Origin: Agrostemma githago
Taxonomy: Eukaryota > Streptophyta > Magnoliopsida > Caryophyllales > Caryophyllaceae
Reading direction: 5' to 3'
Assembly: GCA_958450325.1 (NCBI GenBank)
Contig: OY288253.1
Coordinates: forward strand, 61,628,266 to 61,692,265
Length of the DNA: 64,000 nt
In this document: positions 1-12,200 of the stretch, piece after piece
How the letters are laid out: each line of letters opens with the position of its first letter
How positions within the stretch are numbered: the first letter of the stretch is position 1
The notes under the pieces: generated by a model
What the model was told of the DNA's origin: nothing
The model's database searches: none
Seen by the model: only the letters and a program-made list of their open reading frames with translations
Translations under genes and position numbers: made by a program

Positions 1-363
1 CATGAATTCCTTGAAGGCCCGCACATGTAGTAACGGGTCCTCAGTTCCTTCGAACATGGGCAGACCTGTGAGGTTCAGGTTTGCGGGCAGCTTGTCACTC
101 ACCGTGGAGTACTCTCGGCTATTCTCCCGGTGGATATTGTTACTCCCAGTCAAATGGACTTGTTCTTCTAGCCGGCGCACTGCGCTGACCAGTTCAGTTA
201 TGGGCCCAGTAGTCCCGACATTAGGGGTCCCTTGCTCCACCGTAGCTAGGCGAGCAACGATGGCCACTTGGCCAGCCCTCATTTCGGTCAGTTGGGCCTC
301 GATGTCGGTTTGCTTTGCGACCATGGCATCCAAAGCGGTTTGCAGACTGTTCAAAGTAGCCAT
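1..363 (-). pseudogene. Tat-I gag, N-terminal part (cut by window edge)
   Basis: Reading the minus strand from an ATG at 363-361, the frame stays open for 121 codons to the window edge. It matches, nearly codon for codon, the gag start of the Tat-II element at 39952 onward. The first ~90 residues form a charged coiled-coil-like leader (starting MATLNSLQTALDAMV), followed by the start of the retrotransposon gag domain. In this copy the leader and gag domain are in one frame, whereas Tat-II has lost one base between them. The rest of the element lies outside the window, so whether this copy is intact cannot be judged; I list it as a partial retrotransposon gene. The plus-strand open frames over the same bases are antisense shadows. 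Confidence 0.8.
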
Positions 364-1537
364 TCTTCGAGCGTGTCTGGTTGCCGGTGGCCTGTCTGTA
401 AGAACACCGCGTAATCAGAAACCGAACCCAGTCTTGGAATAAAAGGAAACAGCACATCCCGAGTGACCCGAAAAAGAAAGGACTAAGCGGACAAGACTCG
501 AGAAAGACATCTAGACGGATGACTCGTGGGTGGTATAACTTCCTTAGGATTTCGGTTTTGTGGGCCTAATCCTGTTCGAAGGAAGGTCCACGTGAGATTA
601 CTCCCCAGACTTTTGACTCGAGTGTATGGACGGACCTTCCTTTGTAGGGGTATGCCCTACGCGGGTTGGTCGTGCCTTGACAGATAAGGCGGACTTGGGA
701 AAAGGGGGGGAAACTCGTGATATAAGATCGACGGAGTTTCGACGCTATAAACCTTCTACGTACTATGCAAAGACCCGACACACGGATAGACGGTAGGTCC
801 TATAATAAGGAAGGTTTATTTTAGGAAAGTTGAAAGTTGAAGTTCGAATGCAAAATGAACGAATTTCCGAAAGTTTTGAAAACTGAAAACGGAATTTCGA
901 AAACCGGGATTAGAATTTTGAAAAGGAAAATTCCGAAAATCAAGGTGATGGGGGTGGAAATTCGAGAATTGAAACGGACAGCATGCCGACTACAGAAAGG
1001 ATGTTTTGAGTCAAATCGTTGATCCTAAATTTCGGCGGCATTCCGAGTTTTGAAAATTGGGTATTTTGAAAAGGATGAGTCCCAAAATGGGCAGCATTTC
1101 GGGTTTTTCGAAAGGTGGGTATTTTTGGAAAGATGCATTTTTGAAATGACGGTTTTTGAAAAATGACACGGAAACCAAGTAGCACGTAGTCAAACAAGCA
1201 TTATAACGACGCTCATGTATGCTTTACGCTAAGTCTCGGTCGGTCAAAATAGGGTCTATACCAACAACGATGGCTTTCTCATGTGATGGACGGACTCCCT
1301 AAGCCGAGTTGGTCTTAGGACATGCCGCAAAACCGAGACGAGTTCCACCATCGATGTCTTTAGCGCACCCATGTAGGAATGCACCGTGGTATAGTGGGAC
1401 GTCGGTCACAAGTAACCGGCCCGGGCAAAATTTGGGTTATGCATGAATCATTAAACTAATGCGCGCACACTAATATTCGAACGATTTCTCTTCGAGTCTC
1501 ACCCTAGGAACCCCGATGACATGTGGTACATCAGGTA
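364..1537 (-). mobile_element. Tat-I 5' leader (between PBS and gag)
   Basis: Untranslated leader of the Tat-I element. It is alignable in reverse orientation with 38792-39951 of Tat-II, including the block of repeated TTTGAAAA/TTTTCAAA-type words around 820-1170. No credible gene is seen. Short open frames here have no counterpart conserved in the other copies. Confidence 0.75.
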
Positions 1538-1555
1538 TCCCCAGCGGAGTTGCCA
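1538..1555 (-). other. Tat-I primer binding site (tRNA-Arg type)
   Basis: On the minus strand the 18 bases read TGGCAACTCCGCTGGGGA, starting three bases inside the LTR end. The other two Tat copies read TGGCGACTCCGCTGGGGA, which is complementary to the 3' end of a plant tRNA-Arg plus CCA. This copy carries one G-to-A change of CpG-decay type. Confidence 0.8.
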
Positions 1556-1558
1556 AAT

Positions 1559-4208
1559 TGTGGACATGACGTAGGTCCACCCCGACGCGGCCACGCGCGG
1601 GTTTGGGTAGGCGAATGAGTCTCGTGGTGAGATTGTTCTCGGGTTCGAAATTTAAGTCAAAATGGAGTCGCCACCGAATTTTGTGGTTATTCGGAACCAT
1701 ACGAGCCCACTCTATGTCGTTATGGGCTATACACAAAGTAAGCCCACTCCGATTTCAGAGTTCATTGGGCTCGTCCCTTTGCATTGCGATACCGATACCA
1801 TCTACACCGGCATCGTGTAAAGAATGACTCTCGTTCGCCAAGGGTTTCGGACATCCGGAAACCAGAGGTTCTGAGTAAGGGGTGAGGGTACGTGTTGGGA
1901 AGCCCACTAAGGACACCCAACCCCGCCCGCACATGGCGGCCTCTACTAAGACATCGTTCGTGTTCGTGATACGCGCGCTAGTAAAATAATGAAATGATAT
2001 GCAAACAGCGTTTTTAACTAAACATGCGAGTTTTGCGTTAACTACGTCATTTAATGCATCTTGAATGTGGTCGAAATAGTTTAGCATGCGAGGTTCATTT
2101 ATATAAGCGTAAAAGCAAATAATAAACAAAGCTCGAAAGAAAGAAATGGAAAGCGTACAAGCTACACGGGCGGAAATACAACCCGGATTTCACAATACGA
2201 CATAAACGAAATAACGTAAAGATAAAAACGGACCCGTATGAAAGCTAGACCGCGAAATATGTAGATGGACCACCCCGCTTAAATACGTATTATGTCACGT
2301 ATTAAGCGAAGGACGGAAATGTGAGATTGTGGCGTATTGCTAGCCTAGTCTTACATTCCGTAGTCTTGTCCCGACTTATCACGTAAAAGTGGTCAAAGTC
2401 GTTCTACGTGTCGTGATGTGTATAGTTTTGAAAAATAGGGAGGCCGGATGATGGTCTAAAGTCGATAAAGAACGGGGCTCGGAATATGCGTCTAAGCCCT
2501 CGGTATTGCGGGTTATGAGACCCACTCGATCGAGTCATTGACTGACTCGGTCGAGTGTGTCATTAGCGTGGCTACTGACCACTTTTGGGGGGGTTACTCG
2601 ATCGAGTGCCCTATGGCACTCGGTCGAGTGCAGCATTAATGGGGCTACTGCCCAGTTTTTGGGGTGCAACTCGATCGAGTGGCCTATGGCACTCGGTCGA
2701 GTGCCCCCTGTACGAGCAGGCTTTTGCTCGGTTTTATGACTTGAAATCGATGATCGGCCGAGTCAAATATAAATATCGCACGATTTGTATTCGACTCGGC
2801 CTCCGGTGTTATAATCGTGTATGAACGATTATAATACCGTCACCGGAGTTTTTATGAAAACGTTTGTGCTAGGTTACGAAACTTTGAATTAGTAACGAGA
2901 TGTATCCCTCTACGTCACGACATCGAAACTAACCCTTTCGAGTTATGTGATGTCGGTATTCGTGTCAACGGGTCTCGTACCAATTATGGAAAGGGAATTG
3001 AATTCGTTCAACTACGACCGATCACGGTCGCGTCATGCCCTTGAGTACATTGGGGCGGGGCTCCTCGAAAGGGCTCCACCTCCGTCGTTGCTCGTAAAGA
3101 GATTAGACGGACCAATAGTGATCATCGTAGTCCAACGTTTTAAAACCGGTTTTAGTATTAATATATATACACGGTATTAATAACATTAGTAAAAAAAGAT
3201 AAAATAAGAAAGGATAAAAAAAATAAAGATGAAAAATGTAAAGAAGTTAGTGTTAGTGTTAGTGTTACTACGATGCAATAATGCAAAAATGTACATAAAA
3301 CGATATAGAAAAGAGATAGAAAAAGGGTTTAGGACACCCTCAACATACATGCTAGTATAGACCTCGGAAATGGACTCGTAGAATAGCGGCAAGGCTTGGG
3401 AGTATCGAGGATGTATGCGAGTTATGGTGTGTATGGATGTGTATGTGTATTACGTCGGTTTTTCGAGGGACGAAGGACTCGGTCTTTGTGTGTATTGCTT
3501 AGGATTTCTAAGGCTTTGATGTGTGATGAAGTAGGGTTGAAGTGGGGTGAAATGTGGCTGAAATTGTGGGGTAAAAGTGAGTGTCAAAAGTCTTCCCAAA
3601 AGGTCTCCAAAAAGGTTCTCCAAATGCATGGGAAAGAGTCGGTATTTATAGGCAGCCCCGACCCCGGGTCACTCGACCGAGTGGCGCGGGTGTACTCGGT
3701 CGAGTGCCCTCGTGAATGTACCTGGACGGGTTTGAAGAGGCTCCACTCGATCGAGTGGCCAATCCACTCGACCGAGTGGATCAATTAGACCGGGCTATTT
3801 TGGGCATGATTGCCCTTGATTTATGTTTAATTGATTATGTTTGATTTGGGTTGATTTGTGAATGGATTTGGCTGATTTTGAACTTGGCGCAAATCTCGAG
3901 AATGTACTTGGCTGATTTCTGAGACGGTTTCGTCTTTGACCGGGTTTTGACCCGGTCGCTAAAAGACGGGAATTATTTTTGGTGCCGGTTCTGACCCAAA
4001 TTAGTCTTGTTTGACTCGGAACGACCCACTGGGCCTGAATTTGAGGTCTGTTTTGTGAGATTTTACTCCGCTAAAAAAAGTCCATGTCGGATATTATGAA
4101 TTCCGAGCCCAAATCCGAGTACACTAAGTCACGTTGACGTCCAATCATCATCGGGTGTTTTTCGGAGACTACCATAGACACGTGGCAGTCAAAATGCGGG
4201 TGTCTACA
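1559..4208 (-). mobile_element. Tat-I 5' LTR (complete, minus strand)
   Basis: On the minus strand it begins TGTAGACACCCGC at 4208 and ends TGTCCACA at 1559, directly next to the PBS. It is about 2.65 kb and collinear with the Tat-II LTRs (36199-38770 and 49219-51792). It carries the same landmarks: a TATA box at 3642-3652, two palindrome pairs in U3 (3664-3708 and 3741-3780), three more pairs near 2523-2560, 2595-2635 and 2668-2705, and the hairpin at 2804-2839. The flanking five bases on the right are ATAGT; the matching duplication is outside the window. Confidence 0.85.
3642..3652 (-). promoter_or_regulatory. TATA box of Tat-I LTR promoter
   Basis: The minus strand reads CCTATAAATAC at the position matching the TATA boxes of the other Tat LTRs, and just downstream of the two U3 palindrome pairs. 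Transcription would start about 30 bp further along the minus strand. Confidence 0.65.
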
Positions 4209-5384
4209 ATAGTCGACCGACTATTACAATAGTCGACCGACTATTCTGGAGCTTTTGAAATCAAGTTGATGAGTGATTTGTCGACCGACTATTACAATAG
4301 TCGGCCGACTATTTCCTGGACTGCGGGCAGATTTCGTGATCAGCAAGGAATTTCCTAAACGCAAAAGAGTTTCCTAAACAGTTTTTAACCCATTCAATTT
4401 GTATAAATAGGGCTTTGGGAGCCACATTAGAAATCATCTCTCTTAACATCTCTTAACTTCTCCCTTATTCTATTTTACTTCTCTTTAGATTTCTATTAGA
4501 TTTCATCTCTACTTTTATTTTCTCTAGTTTAATTTCTTCCCACAACTCGGTTATTGTAAAACTCTCGGATTCGAATCGCCTTCATTCCTTTTGGTAATCT
4601 TATCTAATCTTTCTTCATTCTTCTTTGTTCTTGATTGTTTCCTTCTTCATATTTAATTATTCTTAATTATTGTTTTATACTTGTCGTAAATTTATTATTA
4701 TTCGTGATGTTTAATCTAGTGAATTCTTTTATTAATCTTGTTGTTCTTGAATTAATTATGAGTAGCTAATTTCCCTCGCTAGGATTTAGGGGATCTGCGA
4801 ATTGAATGTGGTCGTTAAATAATTTATAGATCTGTCAATGATATTGTGTCTGAGTTGTCACTTGTAGCATATAATCGCGATTAGTCAGTTAATGCGCATG
4901 ATTGATTAATTGAATCTGGTAAACTTGAACCTAAGATCGGAAGCCTGGTAAAAGTTAGACCTGCTACAACACATTAGTTTGCCCTAATAAGATCGGAAGC
5001 CTTTAGACGCATGCTAGGGTGAATAGCGGACCGGAAGGACCTTTTCAATACCCCTTAGACCAATATCTGCGACAGACCTGTGACTTAGACCGTGACCATA
5101 TGAGATTCGTAGTGAACCGACAATCCTAGTTTTCTCTCCATATATTTATTCATCTTCATTCGTCTTATTTTATTTTAGTTATTTATTTTCTCCTAATTCT
5201 CTTCTTTTCATTACTTTAGTTTAGATAAAAACAAAACACAAAACCCCCAATTTGGTTACTTAGATAGACTTCAATTGCAAGTAGAATTTATTTGTCTCCT
5301 TGTGGATTCGACCTGACTTCCCTAGCTATATTTTTAGTTAGACCTAAGTTGGTTATCTTTGATAGGTATACGACTAGCTTATCA
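4209..5384 (+). mobile_element. Older LTR-like fragment interrupted by Tat-I
   Basis: It starts with paired palindromes AATAGTCGACCGACTATT (centres 4216 and 4236, then 4284 and 4304), has a TATA box (TATAAATAGGG, about 4401) and a long T-rich leader-like stretch. It ends in a block typical of some plant LTR U5 ends (CTCCTTGTGGATTCGACC, then TTGATAGGTATACGACTA) up to a terminal-looking TATCA near 5384. No primer binding site follows it, so it may be a solo LTR. A similar U5-type block lies in a PIG-N intron at about 23270-23390. The left end is hidden because Tat-I is inserted here. Confidence 0.4.
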
Positions 5385-6075
5385 GCAACAAACCAAGAGT
5401 TCAATGAAGTTACACTAGCTCCAAATGGTCCTAGTCCAGCCACCTTAGTCCCTCCTTCAAGTCTAGTAGTGTGCTTTCTTCAAGTGTTAAACTAGCCCAT
5501 GCAAGCACCTACTTGGACCGAGTAAAAGAGCAATTAATCAAGACCATATGGATGCATTAACTTGGGTTCACACTCATTCAAGCAAGGGATGTGCACCGGA
5601 GTTAGTAGGCTGATTGTAGGCTGATTGTGTTCACATTCTTGCTTTGTCTAAGTTCTTTTCCTTAGCTTTGTTTTTATCTCCATAGCTTTGTTTGTATCAC
5701 CCTTGACCATTCTGGTTTAGGACGTTTTGTAGGCTATATATAGCCATCAATTTGATGAATAAAGCATTCAACTTGCATAAAACAAACCTGAGTAAAAGCC
5801 TTGCTTTTCCTTTTTCGTCTTTGTAGCTTACAAGACAAAGTACTAGAGTTAGTCGCGTTACAAGCTCTATACTCGCTTTTTCAATCGAGTGTTTGAATTA
5901 GCACCCGCTTTGTTGAGGTATAGGTCTATCTCACTAAGCATACTATCCTTGGTTACATTCTATCATCCTTACAACAACCATTACATTCTGTTTTTGTTAC
6001 TTGTTCGTCGTTAATCTCAAATACTATCAACCTCCATATAACCTAATCAAAGTTCATTTTAACTCACATCATTAG
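5385..6075 (+). mobile_element. 5' LTR-like region of truncated Ty3 element
   Basis: It lies directly upstream of a tRNA-Met-type primer binding site and has a promoter/terminator-like block (GGCTATATATAGCC, then AATAAAGC, about 5732-5772) typical of plant LTRs. The 3' boundary is probably the CA at 6070-6071. The 5' boundary cannot be fixed because the second LTR of the element is missing. Confidence 0.5.
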
Positions 6076-6087
6076 TGGTATCAGAGC
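6076..6087 (+). other. Primer binding site, initiator tRNA-Met type
   Basis: TGGTATCAGAGC is the standard complement of the plant initiator tRNA-Met 3' end used by chromovirus and Copia elements. It sits 25 bp before the gag start codon. Confidence 0.85.
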
Positions 6088-6112
6088 TTTGGTCTTCCTA
6101 AAGACGTAAAGC

Positions 6113-8272
6113 ATGGCAGGAGGAGTGAACTTTGACGACCCTAACTTCTTGGAACACCTAAAGAAAGCATTGGAGAACTACCAGCCCATGAATTCTCGTT
6201 TCCAAGCAAGAAGAGAGCCGGTGGACAAAATCAAAGTGAACGAACTCCCTGAGTTCATTGGAGGTACTGATCCTGAAGTCTACTTGGAATGGGAAAGAAA
6301 CATTGAGAAGCTTTTTGACTTCAAAGACTTGGAGGACGAGGAGAGGTGCAAGTATGCAATTCTGAAGCTAAGCAAAGGGGCTTCTCTTTGGTATGAAGGG
6401 CTGAAGATACAACGCACCAGGGATGGGAAGGGTAAGATTTCTTCTTGGGAATCCTTGAAACGAAAGCTACGCAAGAGGTATGTCCCATCTACACATAAGT
6501 TGTCCTTATACAAAAGGATTTCTAATCTCGTACAAGGAAGGATGAGTGTTAGCGAGTACATTGAGGAGTTTGAAAACTTGTTGTTAATGGGGGAAGTAGA
6601 GGAAAACGAAGAGATAAAAATGGCTAGATTCTTACGTGGGTTAAATCGTAGTACTGCTAATACAGTTGATTTATGTCCATACTCTGATTTTGATACATTG
6701 TGTGGGTTATGTTTAAAAATTGAAGCACAAGGGAAAACTAAGTATGAAAATGAGTCTAGTAGGAGTCATACTTGGTCACGAGGTGAGGGGAGTAACAAGG
6801 CAAATTCAGTTAACACTAATCAACCCCTTTCCATTAAGAGTAACCCGACTCAACCCACAAATAAGACACCCACTGAAACTAGTTTGTCCAAGGTACGTTG
6901 CTTCAAGTGCCAAGGCTTTGGTCACTATAAAAATGCGTGTCCTAATAAGAGAGTCGTTACCTTGAGAGAAATAATGCCTTTTAGAGAGGAGATGTGGGAG
7001 GAGGAGCAACACATAGGGGCTGTGTTTAATGAGGGAGAGAAAGAAGAGGATGAAGAAAGAGAGGACTATGAACCCCCAACGTATGATACTGTTTTGGTAC
7101 TACGTACACTTCATGCCAACCCCATCCCACACAACACTGAACAAAGGGATCAACTCTTCCACACTAAGTGTCAAGTTAACAACAAATGGTGTAGCTTGAT
7201 CATTGATGGGGGTAGTTGCACAAATGTTGCCTCAACTGAAATGGTAACTAAATTAGGCCTAACCACCACTAGTCACCCTAGACCGTATGCACTACATTGG
7301 TTGGACGATGGAAACAAAGTAAGGGTCACTAAGCAAGTAAGAGTAGGCTTAACCATGGGGTCTTATGTCGATGAGGTTTTATGTGATGTCATTCCTATGG
7401 ATGCGTGTCATATACTTTTGGGACGTCCTTGGCAGTTTGATAGGGATGTAGTACACCATGGGAGGAAGAATGAATACGAGTTAAGGGATAGGGGAAAGAA
7501 AATCATGCTAAAACCCATGACTCCTCAAGCTGTTAGAGCTATGGCAGCCAACAAAACTAAGAAGCCTAACCTCACCATATTTGCTAGTGAGAGTGAAGTA
7601 GAACAGGCTTTACAAGGGGGGGAACGTGTCTTTGTCATGGTTGCTAGAGAGGAACCCTTAGTAGTTGAGAATGATCTTGGGAGAAAACCATTTGAGGAAT
7701 TGTTACATGAGTTTGAGGACGTTTTCCCTGAGGAATTACCAGTTGGTTTACCACCTATTCGAGGCATAGAACATCAAATCGACCTCGTTCCAGGAGCAGC
7801 CTTACCAAATAATAAGGCAGCCTATAGGTGTAATCCAGAGGAGACTAAGGAATTGCAAAGACAAATTGATGAGTTAATGAGTCGAGGTTATGTACGTGAA
7901 AGCCTTAGTCCTTGTGCTGTTCCAGTCCTTTTAGTACCTAAGAAAGATGGAACTTGGAGAATGTGTGTGGATAGTAGGGCAGTTAACAACATTACCATCA
8001 AATATAGATTTCCTATTCCAAGATTGGATGATATGTTGGATGAGCTTCATGGGGCTGTGATCTTCTCCAAAATCGACTTGAGAAGTGGGTATCATCAAAT
8101 TAGAATGAGAGAGGGGGATGAATGGAAGACAACCTTCAAGACCAAGCATGGGCTCTATGAATGGACGGTTATGCCATTTGGTCTCACCAACGCTCCAAGC
8201 ACATTCATGAGGCTAATGAATGAAGTCCTCAAGGCCTATTTAGGTCGATTCATTGTGGTTTATTTGGATTAG
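6113..8272 (+). pseudogene. Truncated Ty3/gypsy gag-pol (chromovirus-like)
   Basis: One uninterrupted 719-codon frame. Residues ~40-210 form a Retrotrans_gag domain. A CCHC zinc knuckle (CFKCQGFGHYKNAC) lies near residue 265. The aspartic protease has the active-site block LIIDGGSCTN near 364. The RT fingers/palm carries VPVLLVPKKDGTWRMCVD, SKIDLRSGYHQIRM and VMPFGLTNAPSTFM. Intact elements continue through the YLDD active site into RT, RNase H and integrase. Here the frame ends at VVYLD followed by TAG, and sequence after 8272 shows no pol similarity, so the catalytic Asp pair is broken and everything downstream is lost. The open frame upstream of the break suggests a fairly young element truncated by one event. 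The tRNA-Met PBS supports a chromovirus. Confidence 0.9.
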
Positions 8273-9225
8273 TGTTTTGGAACGGAGGATTGGATGTACT
8301 CCATTAATTAGGAAAATTTTGTGCACCCAACAAAAATTTCAGTTGGTATTAGCTTAAGACAGAGTATTTGTAGTAAACTTTAAAACGGGTCAAATACTAC
8401 CAATGTGAGTAATAAAGGCAAAATATTTGCCACTTGTAGGACCACTTGACACTTGCGATGCGATTTGGTGTATTACTTGACAGCTAGGGGATTAGGGAAG
8501 TCCTTACATCTCAATCATTTGTGCTCCTCTTATATTAACCGTGATCAAAGTAAAAAAATGATCGAGATATCCAACTCCTTTTTTATTAATCGTCCTATCA
8601 TAGATACATACTATCGTAGACTTTGTATTTTTGGAATACAATCGTCAATCATCAAGTTGCTTAGGTGAAGTGGCATAGTTAATTTAGGTCATACTTAGTC
8701 TCATTCTTTGAATTTCTATATATATGAGTAGTATTTTAATCAAATGATAAGAATCGAGTGAATGAACAAGGAGAGTATTTGTTAGTCATGAATGACCGAA
8801 ACATATTAAGAAGTGGGTGTGGGGACAAAGAAAGTAGTGGTAATTGATTAGAAAGGGCAGGGTAATGAGCTTCAGGTGATTGATTGATTGATTCATAAAT
8901 CATACTTACTCCGTACTCCTACTTCTGTAATCCATCCATCCATCCGATCGACTTGGCGGTCTCCTCCCACGCGCAAGCTATTTTCCATGGATGCATACAC
9001 AAAACCCTAGAATCTTTCTTCAACAACAACAACAACAACAAGCAAGCAAGACTACCCAGATCGCAATATCAGCCTTTATCAAACACCCCACGTATTCCAC
9101 CTACACTATCTCTATTTATTTATTTTCAACTCTCCTGTATTTCCTACTCTTATGTATATTATCTGATTTTTGTTATTGTTTTCAAGTTGGTTGCATCACT
9201 TCATAATCGCCCTTTAATTAATTCA
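8273..9225 (+). promoter_or_regulatory. Intergenic region and 5' UTR of the hydrolase gene
   Basis: After the truncated retroelement there is ~650 bp of sequence with no recognisable gene. From about 8950 the sequence looks like a transcribed leader: pyrimidine-rich, then a CAA repeat (about 9020-9040) and ACAAGCAAGCAAG, leading to the ATG at 9226. I see no convincing TATA box. The 121-codon frame at 8953-9318 runs through the leader and first intron and is not the gene. Confidence 0.45.
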
Positions 9226-12200
9226 ATGGAGCAGCTTATCAATTTCATCATTCGACCTCCCAGGTACCCTCCCATCCCATCCCATGACCTTCCAGCTGTG
9301 AGTCGGTTTTTTAGTTAATTCTTCTTGTTGTTGTTGTTGTTGTTGTAGTACACACTTTGGATGAATGTTGTCTTGACCTCTTCGGTGTTGTAGTAGGTCT
9401 GTAGCTTACAGTATAAGTTGGTACCCTGCCTAGTAAACTCTCTTATTCCAATTCTGTTGCCTAACTTGATGAAACCATCAATCTTGAAAAAACAAAACTG
9501 GACTCATGCCCAAACAACAAGTATAAGTTTGTTTTACACGATTAATTGATTTTGTAACACATACTAGCACCCTCAATTCTATTTTGGGAGGTTATTTCAA
9601 CTGTCCCGATGAACAATTCGTGCGATTTCTAACCTTTTTTGTTTCATAAACCCCGAACGTGTATTTAGACATCAATCTGAGATGTCCGGGAGGTCGTTTC
9701 GAACCACGTTTCAATTATATCACATGGCTGGGGCCCCTTGTGTATGTAACCTGCCTATTTCATGCCAAGTAACCAAGTACTCAGTAGTATAAGTTTATTT
9801 TCCACGATTAACCGATTTGCTGACGATGGTGCTCTACCAGCACCCTCAAATATTCTTCGTTACTTCTCATATTTTGTGAGGTTGTTTGAATTAACCCGAT
9901 CAATAAGTCATCCAATTTTTGTCCACTTTTTTTTCGTACCCAAATCACTTTAAAAACGTGTACTCCTATTACACTTCATTTTGAACTGTCCAGGAGGTTG
10001 TTTCGGAACACGTTTCAATTTAATCTGAACTTTATGTAACGTGTCTGAGGTCACTTTATGATAAACTCTGCTTGATTTTATGCCAAATGACAAGTGTGAG
10101 TCTCTTTTACACGATTAACGATTTGCTGTAACACATATCGACAGCCTCAAATGTTATATGTTGCTTCCCATATTTTGTGAGGTTGTTTCAACTAACTCAA
10201 TCGACAATTCATGCGATTTTTGGTCACTTTTATTTTGGACCCCGACTCACAGAATAATGTGTATTATACACATTAATTTGTCCGGAAGATCATTTCGGAC
10301 CACGTTTCAATTTAACCGAAATTTTATAACACGTATCTGGGGTCGCTTCAGGATGTACCCTAACCGATTTAATGCCCAAAGAAAAAGTATACATCTCTTT
10401 TACACGATTAACCGATTTGATGCCGACGGTGCTGTAATACATATCGGTACCCTCAAATGATCCCCTTTCTTATTTCGTTTCCTAATCTTTCTCAACCCCC
10501 CCCCCCCCCCCCAAGTATATTTTACTATATGTATGGTTTTTTTATTCATTAATTAAGGATTTATCGCTTACAGAGCTGAATATAGTCCAGAGCACGACCT
10601 TTTGGATCAAGAATTCTTGCTAAAAGGAAAGTGGTACCAACGAAAGGACATCGAGGTAAGTTTTAGACTCAATATTTCAGTCACTTTCTTCTTTGAAGGC
10701 CATATACCTTCTTGATGTCTACTTTTCTGTCAGGAATCTAATTATATTATTTGTACAATTTTTTTTACAATACTTTTTTGTTAAATGTAACGATTTTAAT
10801 TGAAAATTGTAAACATAACATTAATATAATAGAGGAAATATAGATTATAATAATTAATAGATTCTCCACCTGTTTTTTATATCATCTTTTTATGCTAATT
10901 TCCTAAATTAAGATTTGATGATGTAGACTCTAATTTCACTTGGAAAAAATATTTTATATATATGTATATACATGAGGTGAGTCCATCAACTTAATTTTTC
11001 TGAAAATATTATTATTTGTCTAAAACTATTGAAGAGTTACCATTAAAATCCTTATGGAAGTAAAAGCTCTTTCATAAAAATATACATTTCATAATATTTA
11101 TTCATATATTTTGAGCTATATAAAAAAGAGAAGTCTGATAACTTACTACCTCTAATTCTTTGGAATTGCAACATTTCATTAAAATAATAGATTACTGACT
11201 AACATATATTCAACTTATGTTGCGATTTCAAAGAACCAAATGGAGTATGTTAAAGAACACGTCGAGTAGAGAGCCTTGCCTTATTTAATTTATGAAGATT
11301 CTAATTGTAATTAATTAAGCATATAGTTTTTTTTCCAACTTCTAGTCCCCCTGTCATGATGATAGGGAGGAGGCAAGCAGGAGTTGATGGATTCAAATTA
11401 AGCATAAATATAATTATAAAAACATTGTTAACCGAACACATTGCATTGCGTCTTAAATATTAATTTCCGCATTCAAAGTTCATACATACATTTAGTAGTC
11501 ACATTTGAGGGGATCATACATAATTGTATACTCCCTCCCATCAATTTAATCCTTTACACTTACTATAAATGGACAATCCAATCAATTCTTTACATTCTTC
11601 TTTTGGCAAAACACTTTACCTATAATCCTCATATCCTTACTCTATTTACACAAAATGTTACTACTTTTTCTTTATTTTAAGTTTGGTTGACCCATAAAAC
11701 CATTTGATTTACCAATAATGTCCTTACTTTTACCACTTTTCTTAAAAATTGTGAAATCCTCCATGTAAAGGATTGAATGGATGGGAGGGAGTATGTAGTA
11801 GCGTACAAGTAAAATACATAAGCCTTTTCGTCCTAATAGTGTTTGTTCCAATTCTGCTTGTATTTTGAACACAAGTGTCATTTAAAGTAAATTTCACATT
11901 ATAGTCTCAGTCTCTTAGAACATATGAGTTTCAGTATTTTACCATGCATTTATGATTTATCAGCCATTTAGACATTATGTGAGCGTGCTTCATAAAGCAT
12001 TGGATTTTAGCATTTTTGCATGTTATTAGCCATGTATATTACTCATATAGTTATTATTATGTGATAGTGCTCCCTTTAAAGCTATATTAGAAACTACAAA
12101 CTATAAATGCTACCCAAACCCAAACCATAAGTTGATGTGATAAACTAAGTTCAAAATCCCTGGAAGCAAACGTAATCCAATCATTGCCAAGTAACTACCC

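Noticed and set aside
2..442. 146-codon plus-strand open frame
   Set aside because: It is the antisense of the Tat-I gag start; the same antisense frame appears opposite Tat-II gag (39831-40223).
3396..3788. 130-codon frame in Tat-I LTR
   Set aside because: It runs antisense through the LTR promoter and palindrome pairs. The repeated-looking peptide comes from palindromes, and related frames in other LTR copies are not conserved as proteins.
1..8272. Possible viral (pararetrovirus) integration
   Set aside because: LTRs, target duplications and domain order fit Ty3/gypsy retrotransposons; no movement- or coat-protein-like genes were seen.
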